Assembly (NCBI GenBank): GCA_009702325.1
Contig: WLID01000008.1
Span: 1 to 64,000 of the forward strand
DNA: 64,000 bases
Direction: 5' to 3'
Source: Actinomycetota bacterium
GTDB lineage: Bacteria > Actinomycetota > Thermoleophilia > Gaiellales > Gaiellaceae
A model generated the notes under the pieces. The model was given only the letters and a program-made list of their open reading frames with translations. It ran no database searches and had not been told where the DNA came from. Every line of letters begins with the position of its first letter. Within the stretch, counting starts at the first letter, position 1. Positions 16,822 to 28,397 of the stretch are shown here, in pieces. A program made the position numbers and the translations under genes.

Positions 16822-18119
16822 TCCTTGTTGGTAAGTCCGGTGCGGACGATCTCGTTATTCGCGGCGCGCGCGTGCTCGACCCGACCGAAGGCGTCGACCT
16901 GGTGTGCGACGTTCGTATCGTCGCCGGGGTGATCACCGAGATCGGAACGTCGCTTGATCCCAACGGCGTCAGGGTGATCGAGGCCGACGGAAATCTGCTC
17001 GTGCCGGCGTTCGTCGACCCGCACGTCCACCTGCGGACACCAGGCCGCGAGGATGAGGAAACGATCGCATCGGGTACAGCCGCAGCTGCGGCCGGCGGGT
17101 ATTGCGCGATCCTCGCGATGCCAAACACCGAACCGGTCGTCGACAACACCGACGTGCTCCGCGGCCTGCGAGCACAAGCAGCCGAGGAGGCCGAGATTCC
17201 GGTTGGGTTCACCGCTGCAATCACCGTGGGACAGCTTGGGCAGCAACTGACCGAGATGGGCGAGCTCGCTGAAGCAGGTGCAGCAGCATTCACCGATGAC
17301 GGCCGCCCCGTCGCAACGGCGGGACTCATGCGCCGAGCGCTTGAGTACAACGCGATCACCGATCGTCTCCTGACGCTGCATTGTGAGGAGCCGTCGCTCA
17401 CGAAGGGTGGCCATATGCACATGGGGGCCGTCTCGGCCGAGCTTGGTCTTGGCGGTTGGCCGTCGCTTGGTGAGAGCCTTGGTGTTGCGCGAGAGCTGTC
17501 GCTGGCCGGCGACACAGGTCAGCCGGTTCACCTGATGCACCTTTCAGCACGCGAATCCGTCGACCACCTCCGTGCCGCACAGGCCGCCGGAGTCGCGGCG
17601 ACCGGGGAGGCGTCGCCGCATCACCTCGTACTTACCGACGAGGCAGTGCGGTCGCTCGACACGAACTTCAAGATGAACCCGCCGCTTCGCACCGAGGACG
17701 ATCGGCAAGCGCTCATCGAGGCGCTCCTCGACGGGACGATCGGGGTGATCGCAACCGACCATGCGCCACATTCGCGTGAGGAAAAGGACGTCCCGTTCGA
17801 GGCGGCTCCGTTCGGGGTCACCGGCCTTGAGACGGCGTTCTCGTCGCTCTACACCTATCTCATCGAACCGGGCGTCCTGCCGCTTGGGCTTGTCATTGAA
17901 CGGATGACGGCCGGGCCTGCGCGGACATTCGGGCTTGACATTCCCCGAATCGCCGTCGGTGCGCCCGCAAACCTCACCCTGATCAACCTCGCTGCCACGT
18001 GGCGTGTCACTGAGGAACGGTTCAAGTCGCTCTCAGCGAACTCGTGGCTGCTCGGTGAACGGTTGCACTCGAAGGTCGTCCTGACGATCGCGGCTGGTCG
18101 CGTGGCGTACGAAGCATGA
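16818..18119 (+). CDS. pyrC: Dihydroorotase
   Basis: Cyclises carbamoyl-aspartate to dihydroorotate. The 433-residue amidohydrolase has metal ligands in DPHVHLRTPG (about residues 61-70), later metal-binding residues in HCEEP and MHLSARES, and the catalytic Asp in ATDHAPHS. Length fits the type I bacterial form. Four-base overlaps on both sides mark tight operon coupling. Confidence 0.96.
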   Translation: MILVGKSGADDLVIRGARVLDPTEGVDLVCDVRIVAGVITEIGTSLDPNGVRVIEADGNLLVPAFVDPHVHLRTPGREDEETIASGTAAAAAGGYCAILAMPNTEPVVDNTDVLRGLRAQAAEEAEIPVGFTAAITVGQLGQQLTEMGELAEAGAAAFTDDGRPVATAGLMRRALEYNAITDRLLTLHCEEPSLTKGGHMHMGAVSAELGLGGWPSLGESLGVARELSLAGDTGQPVHLMHLSARESVDHLRAAQAAGVAATGEASPHHLVLTDEAVRSLDTNFKMNPPLRTEDDRQALIEALLDGTIGVIATDHAPHSREEKDVPFEAAPFGVTGLETAFSSLYTYLIEPGVLPLGLVIERMTAGPARTFGLDIPRIAVGAPANLTLINLAATWRVTEERFKSLSANSWLLGERLHSKVVLTIAAGRVAYEA

Positions 18120-19142
18120 GCGGATATCTCCTTCTCGAAGACGGCACAGCTTTTGCCGGTCAGAGCACCGGTGCGAGCGCAACGGCGTTTGGTGAGGCGG
18201 TCTTCACGACCGCGATGACCGGGTACCAGGAGGTCGTCACTGACCCGAGCTTCACCGGCCAGATCGTGTCGTTCACCGCACCTATGGTCGGGAACTACGG
18301 CGTTGACCCGTCTCGCGACGAGTCGAGTGCGGCTCATGCAACTGCCGTTGTGATGCGTGAGGCACGCGGACCGGGGTGGACAGACTGGCTCGTCGAGCGC
18401 GGGCTGCCTGCACTCACGGGAATCGACACACGCTCGGTTGTCCTTCACCTGCGCGACCGTGGTGCCATGCGCGCCGCTGTCGTCTGCGACGGGCGTACGC
18501 CCGACGAAGCGCTTGCAGCCGTGCTCGCTCAGCCGAGCATGGCCGGCGCGGCACTCGCTCCACTCGTCTCCTGCACCGACGCCTATGCGTTCTCAACTGA
18601 CGGAGACATTCGCATCGCGGTGGTCGACTACGGCGCAAAGCGTTCGATCCCGCGTCGCCTGGCGAAGCAAGGTGCCGCAGTGACAGTGGTTCCTCACGAC
18701 ACCCCAGCCGACGAGCTCGCGCGTTACGACGGCGTTGTGTTGTCGAACGGCCCGGGCGACCCCGAGCCACTTGACGCACAGGCCGCAATCGTGACCGAGC
18801 TGCTCGGGCGCGTTCCCGTGCTCGGCATCTGCCTTGGCCACCAGTTGCTCGCTCGAGCCACAGGACGGGCAACGTTCAAGCTCCCGTTTGGGCATCGCGG
18901 CGCGAACCACCCTGTCCTTGATCGAGTTACCGGTCGCGTATTTGTGACAGCGCAGAATCACGGTTTCGCGGTAGAGGCAGCCGACGACCCGGCAGTATCG
19001 GAGGTGTCGCTGTACGACGGCACCGTTGAGGGACTCCGCCTCCCGGAGCTGCGCGCACGTTCGGCGCAGTTCCATCCTGAGGCGGGCCCTGGGCCACACG
19101 ACGCGTGGCGGATCATCGATGAGTTTGTGGCGGAGGTGCGGA

Positions 19143-19153
<11 letters not shown>
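18116..19153 (+). CDS. carA: Carbamoyl-phosphate synthase small subunit (glutaminase)
   Basis: Hydrolyses glutamine and passes ammonia to CarB. The 345-residue protein has the CarA N-terminal domain ([20 protein letters not shown]) and a class I amidotransferase domain: nucleophile Cys in [10 protein letters not shown], then the His and Glu in [10 protein letters not shown]. It overlaps pyrC by 4 bases and carB by 11. Confidence 0.96.
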
Positions 19154-22011
<2,858 letters not shown>

Positions 22012-22034
<23 letters not shown>

Positions 22035-22704
22035 GGTCACGGGGATCGAATCGGTCGGGCCCTACACGCTCGTTCGCGTCGATCGAGGCAACCTCGACGC
22101 CGGCGTCCCGGGCCAGTTCTTCATGGTCGAGGCACCGGGGCGTGTGCTGCCGCGCCCGTTCTCGTTGTGTCTCGCGGAAGCGGGTGAGTTGGCGTTCCTG
22201 ATCGACGCGATCGGCCCCGGAACAACGGCGATCGCCGAAGTGTCGGTCGGTGACTCCCTGCATGTGTTCGGCCCCCTCGGTAACGGCTTTCGCCTCGACG
22301 TCGAACGACCTGTCCTCGTAGGTGGGGGCATCGGCATTGCGCCGTTCCCGTTCACACGCTCGGTACTCGGTGCGGGAACGCCCGTCGTGCTCGGTTTTCG
22401 CAACTCCCATTTCGCCGAAGCCGCGGCACTGCTCCCTGGTGCAGAAGTCGTGATCGATCCCGTTCTCGTTACCGAGGCGCTTCCCGCAGGGCGCGACATC
22501 CTGGCCTGCGGCCCCGAGCCGATGCTTGAAGCGATTCGCCGCATCGATCCTGCCGCGCAGCTCGCATGGGAGGCGCCGATGGCGTGCGGGTACGGCGCCT
22601 GCTTCGGCTGTGTGGTCGAAATCGACGGGACGCTCAAGCGTCTGTGCCTGGAAGGTCCCGTGATCGGGGGCGCTCCCGCCGTGTTTCCGGCGGTGCCAGC
22701 GTGA
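22012..22704 (+). CDS. pyrK: Dihydroorotate dehydrogenase electron-transfer subunit
   Basis: Carries FAD and a [2Fe-2S] cluster that pass electrons from the type 1B dihydroorotate dehydrogenase to NAD+. The 230-residue protein has the FAD motif PRPFSL, the nucleotide loop GGGIGIAPF, and the cluster cysteines in [12 protein letters not shown] and RLCLEGP. The ATG at 22012 follows AGGAG at 22002 and lies inside the end of carB (23-base overlap). It overlaps pyrD by GTGA. Confidence 0.94.
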
Positions 22705-23537
22705 ACATCCTCAACGCGAGTGGATGTCTCGACGCGTTGGCGGCGCCGGGCGTGGTCGCGGCGCTCGACGGTTTCGTGACCAAGACGGTGACGCCCGACG
22801 CGCGGGTCGGCAACCAGCCCGCCCGGATTGCCGAGACCTCGCACGGCATGCTCAACGCGATCGGACTCGCGAACCCCGGCCGAGATGCGTTCCTTCGCGA
22901 CTATCTGCCCGAGCTCCGTTCGTTCGGAAAACCGTTGTGGGTCTCGGTTGGTGGGTTCAGCGCTTCGGAGTACGCGGAGACGTGCGCGCTCCTGACGGAC
23001 GTCACAATCGAGATCAACCTCTCATGCCCAAATGTCGATGAGGCGCCTGAGAGCGCCGCTGAGATCGTCGCAGCGTGCCGTGCGGCAACCACCCTGCCGC
23101 TCTACGCGAAGCTGTCTCCCGCGGCGTGGGACATCGCGGAGGTCGCCCGAGCGGTTGAAGCGGCGGGCGCAGATGGGCTCACGCTCGTGAACACGCTCCG
23201 CGGCATGGCGCTCGACCGACGCCTACGTCCGGTGCTCAACCGCGGCACCGGCGGCTACAGTGGGCCGTCGCTCCGGCCTGTCGCCCTCGCCGCCGTGTAT
23301 GCCTGCCGGCGCGCGACCGCACTGCCGATCGTCGGCATGGGTGGCATTACGACGGGCCGTGAAGCACTTGAGATGATCGCGTGCGGCGCAACCGCTATCG
23401 CGCTCGGAACGGTGCTCTTCGCCGACCCCGACGCGCCAGCGCGAGTCCGGCACGAGCTCGACGAGGCACTCGCCGAAGCAGGATTTGGAAACGCCGACGA
23501 TGCGGTCGGCGCAGCGCACGAAACTGTTGCCATGTGA
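22701..23537 (+). CDS. pyrD: Dihydroorotate dehydrogenase, class 1B catalytic subunit
   Basis: Oxidises dihydroorotate to orotate with FMN. The 278-residue barrel has ETSHGMLNAIGLANPG, the catalytic Cys in EINLSCPNV, the FMN lysine in YAKLSP, and GMGGITTGREAL. It starts directly at the second strand motif (MNILNASG), so the usual first 15-20 residues are missing; no better upstream start exists because pyrK overlaps. Pairing with pyrK identifies the NAD-linked 1B type. pyrE and pyrF do not follow. Confidence 0.93.
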   Translation: MNILNASGCLDALAAPGVVAALDGFVTKTVTPDARVGNQPARIAETSHGMLNAIGLANPGRDAFLRDYLPELRSFGKPLWVSVGGFSASEYAETCALLTDVTIEINLSCPNVDEAPESAAEIVAACRAATTLPLYAKLSPAAWDIAEVARAVEAAGADGLTLVNTLRGMALDRRLRPVLNRGTGGYSGPSLRPVALAAVYACRRATALPIVGMGGITTGREALEMIACGATAIALGTVLFADPDAPARVRHELDEALAEAGFGNADDAVGAAHETVAM

Positions 23538-23549
23538 GGCAGCTGCCTC
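23536..23549. other. Perfect 14-bp palindrome after pyrD
   Basis: GAGGCAGCTGCCTC overlaps the pyrD stop codon. A second short inverted repeat, CCTCTG/CAGAGG (23556-23580), follows, and its AGAGG also serves as the mihF ribosome site. Either could be an operator or an RNA hairpin for mihF; no regulator is assigned. Confidence 0.35.
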
Positions 23550-23588
23550 AAACGCCTCTGAGTTGCACGACGCGCAGAGGTTGTTAGT

Positions 23589-23933
23589 ATGCGCGAGCTT
23601 ATGGCGATGCCACCCGCTCCAGTACAGGCCCCGGCCCGCTCCCTCGATCAGAGGATGGACGCGCTCCGACGGGCGAACGACATTCGCGTGAAGCGGGCGC
23701 AGCTGAAGAAAGATCTGAAGTCAGGCGACGTCTCGATCGAAGAGATCCTCCGCGACCCGCCCGAATTCGTCTCGACTGCGAAGGTGTTCGATATGCTGAT
23801 GGCCGTCCCCAAGTTTGGACGCGTGAAGGCGGCCCGGCTGCTGAACCAGTGTCGGATCAGCCAGTCGAAGACCGTTGGCGGGCTCTCTGACCGGCAGCGC
23901 CACGAACTGCTGACGCTCTTCAACAACCGGTAG
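23589..23933 (+). CDS. mihF: Actinobacterial integration host factor mIHF
   Basis: A nucleoid-associated DNA-bending protein special to Actinobacteria. The 114-residue protein has the basic helical N-terminal arm (RVKRAQLKKDLKSGDVSIEE) and the H2TH domain FGRVKAARLLNQCRISQSKT. It lies just before gmk and rpoZ, the usual actinobacterial order. The start could be ATG 23589 (AGAGG 8 bases upstream) or an ATG at 23601. Confidence 0.95.
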   Translation: MRELMAMPPAPVQAPARSLDQRMDALRRANDIRVKRAQLKKDLKSGDVSIEEILRDPPEFVSTAKVFDMLMAVPKFGRVKAARLLNQCRISQSKTVGGLSDRQRHELLTLFNNR

Positions 23934-23981
23934 ACGCGTTGTCGGAGCGTGCTGGTTCGGCGGCGGGCCCGTATCGCGCAG

Positions 23982-23987
23982 TAGGCT
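23982..23987 (+). promoter_or_regulatory. -10 box before the gmk leader mini-gene
   Basis: TAGGCT ends 8 bases before an ATG at 23996, matching the start-proximal TANNNT pattern. It would make the mini-gene leaderless. Confidence 0.4.
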
Positions 23988-23995
23988 CGTCGTAC

Positions 23996-24034
23996 ATGCA
24001 TGCATTCGCCTTCCCGGTCGGCAAAGCGGCGTGA
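23996..24034 (+). CDS. Possible 12-codon leader peptide coupled to gmk
   Basis: ATG 23996 opens the 12-residue frame MHAFAFPVGKAA. Its TGA (24032-24034) overlaps the gmk GTG (24031-24033), the same GTGA junction used between genes in this window. A -10 box lies 8 bases upstream and gmk itself has no ribosome site. Translation of the short frame could deliver ribosomes to gmk. It may be chance. Confidence 0.35.
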   Translation: MHAFAFPVGKAA

Positions 24035-24615
24035 CGCGCCCGGTCCCCGCCTTCGTGGTGACCGGACCCTCAGGGGCCGGCAAGGGGACGATGGTGGAGG
24101 CGTTGCTCGCGCGAATTCCGCGACTGCGTCTGGCGGTGTCGGCGACGACCCGGGCGATGCGCCCAGGCGAAGAGAACGGGGTGCACTACTGGTTCGTCTC
24201 TGACGAGGAGTTCGACCGTCGACTTCGTGAACGTGACTTCCTCGAGTACCACGTGTTTCCATGGGGGCAGCGGTCGGGAACGCTTCTAACGGAGCTCGAG
24301 CGGATTGCATCGCATGGATCCGTCCCGCTGCTTGAGTTGGAGCTCAACGGCTCGCTCGAAGTGAAGCGGCGGCTCCCGGAGGTCGTGACGATCTTCGTCG
24401 ACGCACCCATCGAGGAGCTTGAGCGACGGTTGCGTGGGCGCGCGACAGAGAGCTCGGGCGAGATTGAAGAGCGTGTCGCGCTCGCACATGAGCAGCGGGC
24501 CCTGGCGCCGGAGTTCGACTACGTCGTTGCGAACGACGATCGCGACCGTGCCGCCGCCGAAGTGGTGGGGATAGTCGAGACCGCGCTGGCTGCGAACGCC
24601 GCTCAGGTAGGATAG
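24031..24615 (+). CDS. gmk: Guanylate kinase
   Basis: Phosphorylates GMP to GDP. The 194-residue protein has the P-loop TGPSGAGKGT (about residues 11-20), the GMP-binding SATTRAMRPGEENGVHYWFV, and the lid arginines near RRLRGRATESSGEI. Its GTG start has no Shine-Dalgarno site and overlaps the stop of a possible leader peptide. Confidence 0.96.
   Translation: MTRPVPAFVVTGPSGAGKGTMVEALLARIPRLRLAVSATTRAMRPGEENGVHYWFVSDEEFDRRLRERDFLEYHVFPWGQRSGTLLTELERIASHGSVPLLELELNGSLEVKRRLPEVVTIFVDAPIEELERRLRGRATESSGEIEERVALAHEQRALAPEFDYVVANDDRDRAAAEVVGIVETALAANAAQVG
24608..24613 (+). promoter_or_regulatory. -10 box before rpoZ
   Basis: TAGGAT overlaps the end of gmk and ends 8 bases before the rpoZ ATG. No ribosome site is present. 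Confidence 0.45.
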
Positions 24616-24621
24616 GCAGCC

Positions 24622-24852
24622 ATGATTCATCCTCGCATCGATCAGCTCACCGAAAAGGTCGACTCGCGCTATGCGCTGGTGATCGTCGCGGCCAAGCGTG
24701 CCCGGCAGATCAACAACTATCACCATCAGCTTGGCGAGGGCACCTTCGATGAGTTTCCGCCGCCGCTCGTGCAGTCGCGGTCGAAGAACTACCTCACCAT
24801 GGCCCTCGAAGAAGTTGCTGAGGGCAAGATCACGTACGAGTACCGCCGGTAG
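24622..24852 (+). CDS. rpoZ: RNA polymerase omega subunit
   Basis: A 76-residue omega subunit that aids assembly of RNA polymerase. The conserved helix SRYALVIVAAKRARQINNYH and the terminal ALEEVAEGKITYEY are clear. Position after gmk and before coaBC is the standard arrangement. Confidence 0.95.
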   Translation: MIHPRIDQLTEKVDSRYALVIVAAKRARQINNYHHQLGEGTFDEFPPPLVQSRSKNYLTMALEEVAEGKITYEYRR

Positions 24853-24897
24853 GTCGGCGGGCTGGCCGGAAACGGCCGCTCCCGGCACACTTTCAGC

Positions 24898-26046
24898 GTG
24901 GCTCGGATTCTTCTTGGTGTAAGTGGTGGCATCGCGGCCTATAAGGCCTGCGAACTCGTACGCCTTCTTGTCCGTTCTGGCCACGACGTCGTGCCGCTCG
25001 TCACGCCTGGTGCTGAACGCTTCGTCACGGCTCAGACATTCACGGCGCTCGCGCGCCGGCCAGCTGGTGACGATCCGTATCTCCACCTGACGCGTGGGGA
25101 TCTTCTGGTCATCGCGCCCTGCACGGCCAATACGCTCGCGAAGCTCGCGTACGGCATTGCCGACAACCTCCTGACACAGGCCGCGCTCGCGCACCGTGGG
25201 CCAGTGCTTGTGGCGCCCGCGATGAACCCGCGGATGTGGGCGAACGCGGCGACGCGGGCGAACGTCCAGACGTTGCTCGACCGCGGCCTCGAGTTCATCG
25301 GGCCTGACGAGGGGGAGATGGCTGAGGGCGAGTGGGGAGTAGGTCGCCTCGCTGAGCCCGAAGAGATCGCCGCGCGCATTGGGCAGATGCTCGGTGCCCC
25401 GACGCTCGCCGGCAAGCGCGTCCTTATTACCGCGGGCGGTACGCGCGAACCCCTCGACGACGTTCGGTACCTGGGGAATCGTTCTTCGGGGCGTATGGGT
25501 GTAGCGCTCGCCGAGGAGGCTCGTCGCCGAGGCGCCGAAGTGACGCTGCTCGCGGCGAACCTTGCCGTCGCGGCGCCCGCCGGCGTTCGCGTTGTCGCGG
25601 CACCGACGGCCGCCGACATGGCGGAGGCAGCGTTCAGTTCGCTCGACTACGACATCGCGATCTGCGCTGCGGCAGTAGCTGACTATCGCCCTGTCGACGC
25701 AGTTGCGGGGAAGCGCGCGAAGGACGCGAGCACGTGGTCAGTGGAGCTTGTTCCGACGACGGACATCGCGAAAGCACTCGGGGAACGAAAGAGGTTCGGG
25801 CAGGTGCTCGTCACGTTCGGCGCCGAGATCGGGGCGGATGGGCTCGACCGCAAGCGAGGAATGCTTGAGGCGAAGAACGCCGACGTTGTCGTGTTCAACG
25901 ACGTGTCCGTTGCGGGCATTGGCTTCGATGCGCAGGAGAACGCGGTGACGATCGTGACACACGCCGGGGAGCACGACGTTCCTCGTGCACCAAAGAGTGC
26001 GATTGCGTCGGCCGTCATCGACGCCGCTGAGACGCTGCTTCCGTAG
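24898..26046 (+). CDS. coaBC: Bifunctional phosphopantothenoylcysteine decarboxylase / phosphopantothenate-cysteine ligase
   Basis: Two steps of coenzyme A synthesis in one 382-residue protein. The CoaC half (residues 1-175) has the flavoprotein start LLGVSGGIAAYKACELVRLL, a catalytic His in YLHLTRGDL and the PAMN motif (VAPAMNPRMW). The CoaB half begins at VLITAGGTREPLDDVRYLGN and has AAAVADYRP and the NDVS dimer motif. In the CoaC flap, where E. coli has ACGD with the catalytic Cys158, this protein reads AEGE, with Glu at the Cys position. My recollection is that mycobacterial CoaBC also lacks this Cys, so activity is not excluded. Confidence 0.93.
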   Translation: MARILLGVSGGIAAYKACELVRLLVRSGHDVVPLVTPGAERFVTAQTFTALARRPAGDDPYLHLTRGDLLVIAPCTANTLAKLAYGIADNLLTQAALAHRGPVLVAPAMNPRMWANAATRANVQTLLDRGLEFIGPDEGEMAEGEWGVGRLAEPEEIAARIGQMLGAPTLAGKRVLITAGGTREPLDDVRYLGNRSSGRMGVALAEEARRRGAEVTLLAANLAVAAPAGVRVVAAPTAADMAEAAFSSLDYDIAICAAAVADYRPVDAVAGKRAKDASTWSVELVPTTDIAKALGERKRFGQVLVTFGAEIGADGLDRKRGMLEAKNADVVVFNDVSVAGIGFDAQENAVTIVTHAGEHDVPRAPKSAIASAVIDAAETLLP

Positions 26047-26099
26047 AGCGTCGTCGGCGCCGCGGCGTGACGAGGACGACCTCTGGTATTCAGGGATGT

Positions 26100-26603
26100 G
26101 TGGCTGACGACTCATTGATGGACGCCTACGATTTCTTCCGCGAAGGCCAGGCAAGGCTGCGGAAGGGGCAGGCTGCGCAGGCGACTGTTCCGCTTGAGCG
26201 AGCGAAGCGGTTGGAGCCCGCCAAGGCGTCCATCCGGGAGGCGCTCGGGATTGCGTACTTCAGGCTCGGGCGCTGGGGGGACTTCGCGGTTGCCGAACCG
26301 GTCGTTGTAGCGACACCGCTCGTGGTGACAGCCAAGGCGATCATCAAGCAGTTGAAGCATCAGCTGGCACTGACCTTCTCAACCACCGCACCGACCCACG
26401 TGCAGTTCGTGTTGCTCGCCAAGGACGGCAAAACCGTCAAGGCGAAGTTCCACCGCTGGTTCACCGTGGCAGGTTCGAAGACGCTCACGGTGTCGCTGTG
26501 GTCGCTCAAGCCGACCGCCTTCCCCGGCGCCACGTTGAAGGCAACTGCGACAAGCGGCACGAGCACGGTCACGTTGTCGAAGAAGGTCGTCCTCGAAGCC
26601 TGA
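26100..26603 (+). CDS. Chimeric protein: one TPR unit joined to a beta-rich domain
   Basis: The first 55 residues read like a TPR protein (YDFFREGQARLRKGQAAQAT ... ALGIAYFRLGRW). The expected continuation of the TPR array stops at FRLGRW. The rest (PTHVQFVLLAKDGKTVKAKF ... LSKKVVLEA) is Thr/Val/Lys-rich and looks like an extracellular beta-sandwich, yet no signal peptide precedes it. This suggests a deletion or recombination that fused two unrelated genes in frame. GTG 26100 is the chosen start; GTG 26067 and ATG 26118 are alternatives. The function is unknown. Confidence 0.55.
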   Translation: MADDSLMDAYDFFREGQARLRKGQAAQATVPLERAKRLEPAKASIREALGIAYFRLGRWGDFAVAEPVVVATPLVVTAKAIIKQLKHQLALTFSTTAPTHVQFVLLAKDGKTVKAKFHRWFTVAGSKTLTVSLWSLKPTAFPGATLKATATSGTSTVTLSKKVVLEA

Positions 26604-26621
26604 TGAAGGACTGAGATGAGA

Positions 26622-26671
26622 GACGACAGGCCGAATCACCCTTTTTGAGGGTTCCTAAGCGGCCTGTCGTC
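26622..26671 (+). other. Two-tier RNA hairpin before the diguanylate cyclase gene
   Basis: The outer stem is a perfect 12 bp (GACGACAGGCCG and its complement). The inner stem is ACCCT-TTTTG-AGGGT. They are separated by an asymmetric internal loop, AATC on one side and TCCTAAG on the other. No T-tract follows, so it is not a standard terminator. It ends 15 bases before the ATG at 26687 and could be an mRNA-end stabiliser, a terminator, or a regulatory leader. Confidence 0.6.
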
Positions 26672-26686
26672 CCTCACTCTTCGAAC

Positions 26687-27841
26687 ATGGGGGGACGGAT
26701 TCAACGCGGCGCGATCCAACAGATCGCCTCCGCCCAGGTGCTCCTCGGTGCGACGGTCGCAATTACCTTCGCCCTATGGGCCGCTGACCGTTTCGAAGTT
26801 CACCACCTCGCTGCGTTCGGCTTCCTTGTCGTAGCCGCTGCAGCAGGGAGTGCGCAGGCACTCGACCTCGGCACAGAGTCCCGATACGACGTTGCAGGCC
26901 CCGTCGTCGTACTCGCAGGGGTTATCACCGGGCCGCTCGGAGGCGCGGTCGCCGGCGCGGCGTGCGTTCGCGCACCCATCGACGGTTCCACCGCTCGGCT
27001 AACAGCGACGATGATCCGCATTCTCCAAGGTGCGGTGGCAGGGGCAGTCGTCTGGATTCCCGGCCTCTCAATCGGAACGAGCGCAGGCGCAGTGGAAGCG
27101 GCGTTCGCAGCGGCGGCCAGCGCGTTCGCCATCAACGCCGTCGCGTTCCTCCTTGAGGCCCCCATGACGCAAGGACGCTTGCTCCGCGTTGACGCTGTCG
27201 ACGCGGCGATCGGTGCTCCACTCGTCGCCGGCTACACCATCGCCTACAACCACGCGGGGCTCCTGCCACTCCTGCTTCTGCTCGTACCGGTCATCGTTGC
27301 TGCGACAGGTCTGCGATCACTGCGTGAGCGGTGGCGACGTGCGGCGGAGGAATCGGAAGCACGCGCACAACGCGACCCGCTCACGGGAGCCTTCAACCGT
27401 CGCTGGTTCGAAGGCGCTGTCGCCGACGACTCCGTTTTTGGACTCGTCCTGATCTACATCGACCATTTCAAGAACATCAACGACGAACTCGGGCACCCAG
27501 TTGGTGACGCTGTGCTCGTCGAAGCGGTGCGCCGGCTCACAACGCGCGTACGGCCTGGTGACGCAGTTGTGCGCTGGGGTGGCGAGGAGTTCGCGGTCGT
27601 ACTTCGTGGTGTGCGCAGCGGCGAAGATCTCGCTGACCGTGCAGAGGAGCTACGAACTGCTCTCGGGGAGGCCCCGTTTGAGGTCGACGAGCACCTCATT
27701 CATGTCACCGCTTCCGCTGGCGCATCGGCAGCTACCGGCGATGTGGCCGCGGTGATCAGGGCTGCCGACGCAGCCCTCTACGACGCGAAGCGAACCGGAC
27801 GCAACCGTGCGGTGATGATCGGCCGCCCAGAAGACGAGTGA
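26687..27841 (+). CDS. Membrane-anchored diguanylate cyclase (GGDEF)
   Basis: Makes cyclic di-GMP. The N-terminal 215 residues form about six membrane helices with short loops (MASE-like sensor). The GGDEF domain has [26 protein letters not shown] and the active-site GGEEF in [11 protein letters not shown], so catalysis is expected. An inhibitory I-site RPGD lies five residues before GGEEF. The ATG at 26687 avoids the hairpin that would lie inside a longer frame from 26645. The stop overlaps dtd by GTGA. Confidence 0.9.
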   Translation: MGGRIQRGAIQQIASAQVLLGATVAITFALWAADRFEVHHLAAFGFLVVAAAAGSAQALDLGTESRYDVAGPVVVLAGVITGPLGGAVAGAACVRAPIDGSTARLTATMIRILQGAVAGAVVWIPGLSIGTSAGAVEAAFAAAASAFAINAVAFLLEAPMTQGRLLRVDAVDAAIGAPLVAGYTIAYNHAGLLPLLLLLVPVIVAATGLRSLRERWRRAAEESEARAQRDPLTGAFNRRWFEGAVADDSVFGLVLIYIDHFKNINDELGHPVGDAVLVEAVRRLTTRVRPGDAVVRWGGEEFAVVLRGVRSGEDLADRAEELRTALGEAPFEVDEHLIHVTASAGASAATGDVAAVIRAADAALYDAKRTGRNRAVMIGRPEDE

Positions 27842-28269
27842 GGGCTGTCGTCCAACGCGTCACGCGGGCTCAGGTACACCCAGGCGGCGCGATTGCTAAG
27901 GGTCTGTTGATTCTTCTCGGAGTTGGACACGAGGACACCGAGAGTGATGCCGATGCGCTCGCGAGCAAGATTCGACGCCTTCGAATCTTCCCAGACGACA
28001 CCGGCAAGTTCGATCGCTCCCTTCCAGACGTGGGGGGAGCCGCGCTTGTCGTCTCCCAATTCACCCTCTTTGCCGATACCCGCAAAGGCAACCGGCCAAG
28101 CTTCTCAGCAGCGGCACGACCCGAGCAGGCAATTCCGCTCTATGAGCGCTTCTGCGACGCGTTACGAGACGGTGGAGTGCCGGTCGAAACAGGCACGTTC
28201 GGCGCCCACATGACGGTTGATCTCGTCAACGATGGGCCTGTGACGATCGTCCTAGACACAGCCGAGTGA
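27838..28269 (+). CDS. dtd: D-aminoacyl-tRNA deacylase
   Basis: Removes D-amino acids mischarged on tRNA. The 143-residue protein has the family start [13 protein letters not shown], the active-site [17 protein letters not shown], and a C-terminal NDGPVT in place of the usual NGPVT. It overlaps the diguanylate cyclase gene by four bases. Confidence 0.95.
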   Translation: MRAVVQRVTRAQVHPGGAIAKGLLILLGVGHEDTESDADALASKIRRLRIFPDDTGKFDRSLPDVGGAALVVSQFTLFADTRKGNRPSFSAAARPEQAIPLYERFCDALRDGGVPVETGTFGAHMTVDLVNDGPVTIVLDTAE

Positions 28270-28370
28270 CGTGTAGGAGCGCGTCCCGGTGTTCTCGCGG
28301 TTGTAAACGGACGCTCGCCCGAGAAGATGGTCTCTGCTAGTCTTCGCGCACCACATTTCGGCAATTTGAA

Positions 28371-28394
28371 ATGGGCGCCTGGCGCCCATTTTTT
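28371..28394 (+). terminator. Intrinsic terminator or attenuator abutting the rimP start
   Basis: ATGGGCGC-CTG-GCGCCCAT forms an 8-bp stem with a 3-base loop, followed at once by six T residues (28389-28394). The rimP ATG is at 28398. It can end the dtd transcript, but any rimP message started upstream must read through it. That fits attenuation of the rimP-nusA-infB operon, where NusA is known to act on terminators in E. coli. Confidence 0.85.
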
Positions 28395-28397
28395 GTG

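Noticed and set aside
28371-28397. rimP start at 28371
   Set aside because: The extra codons are the terminator stem and T-tract, so the similarity begins after 28398.
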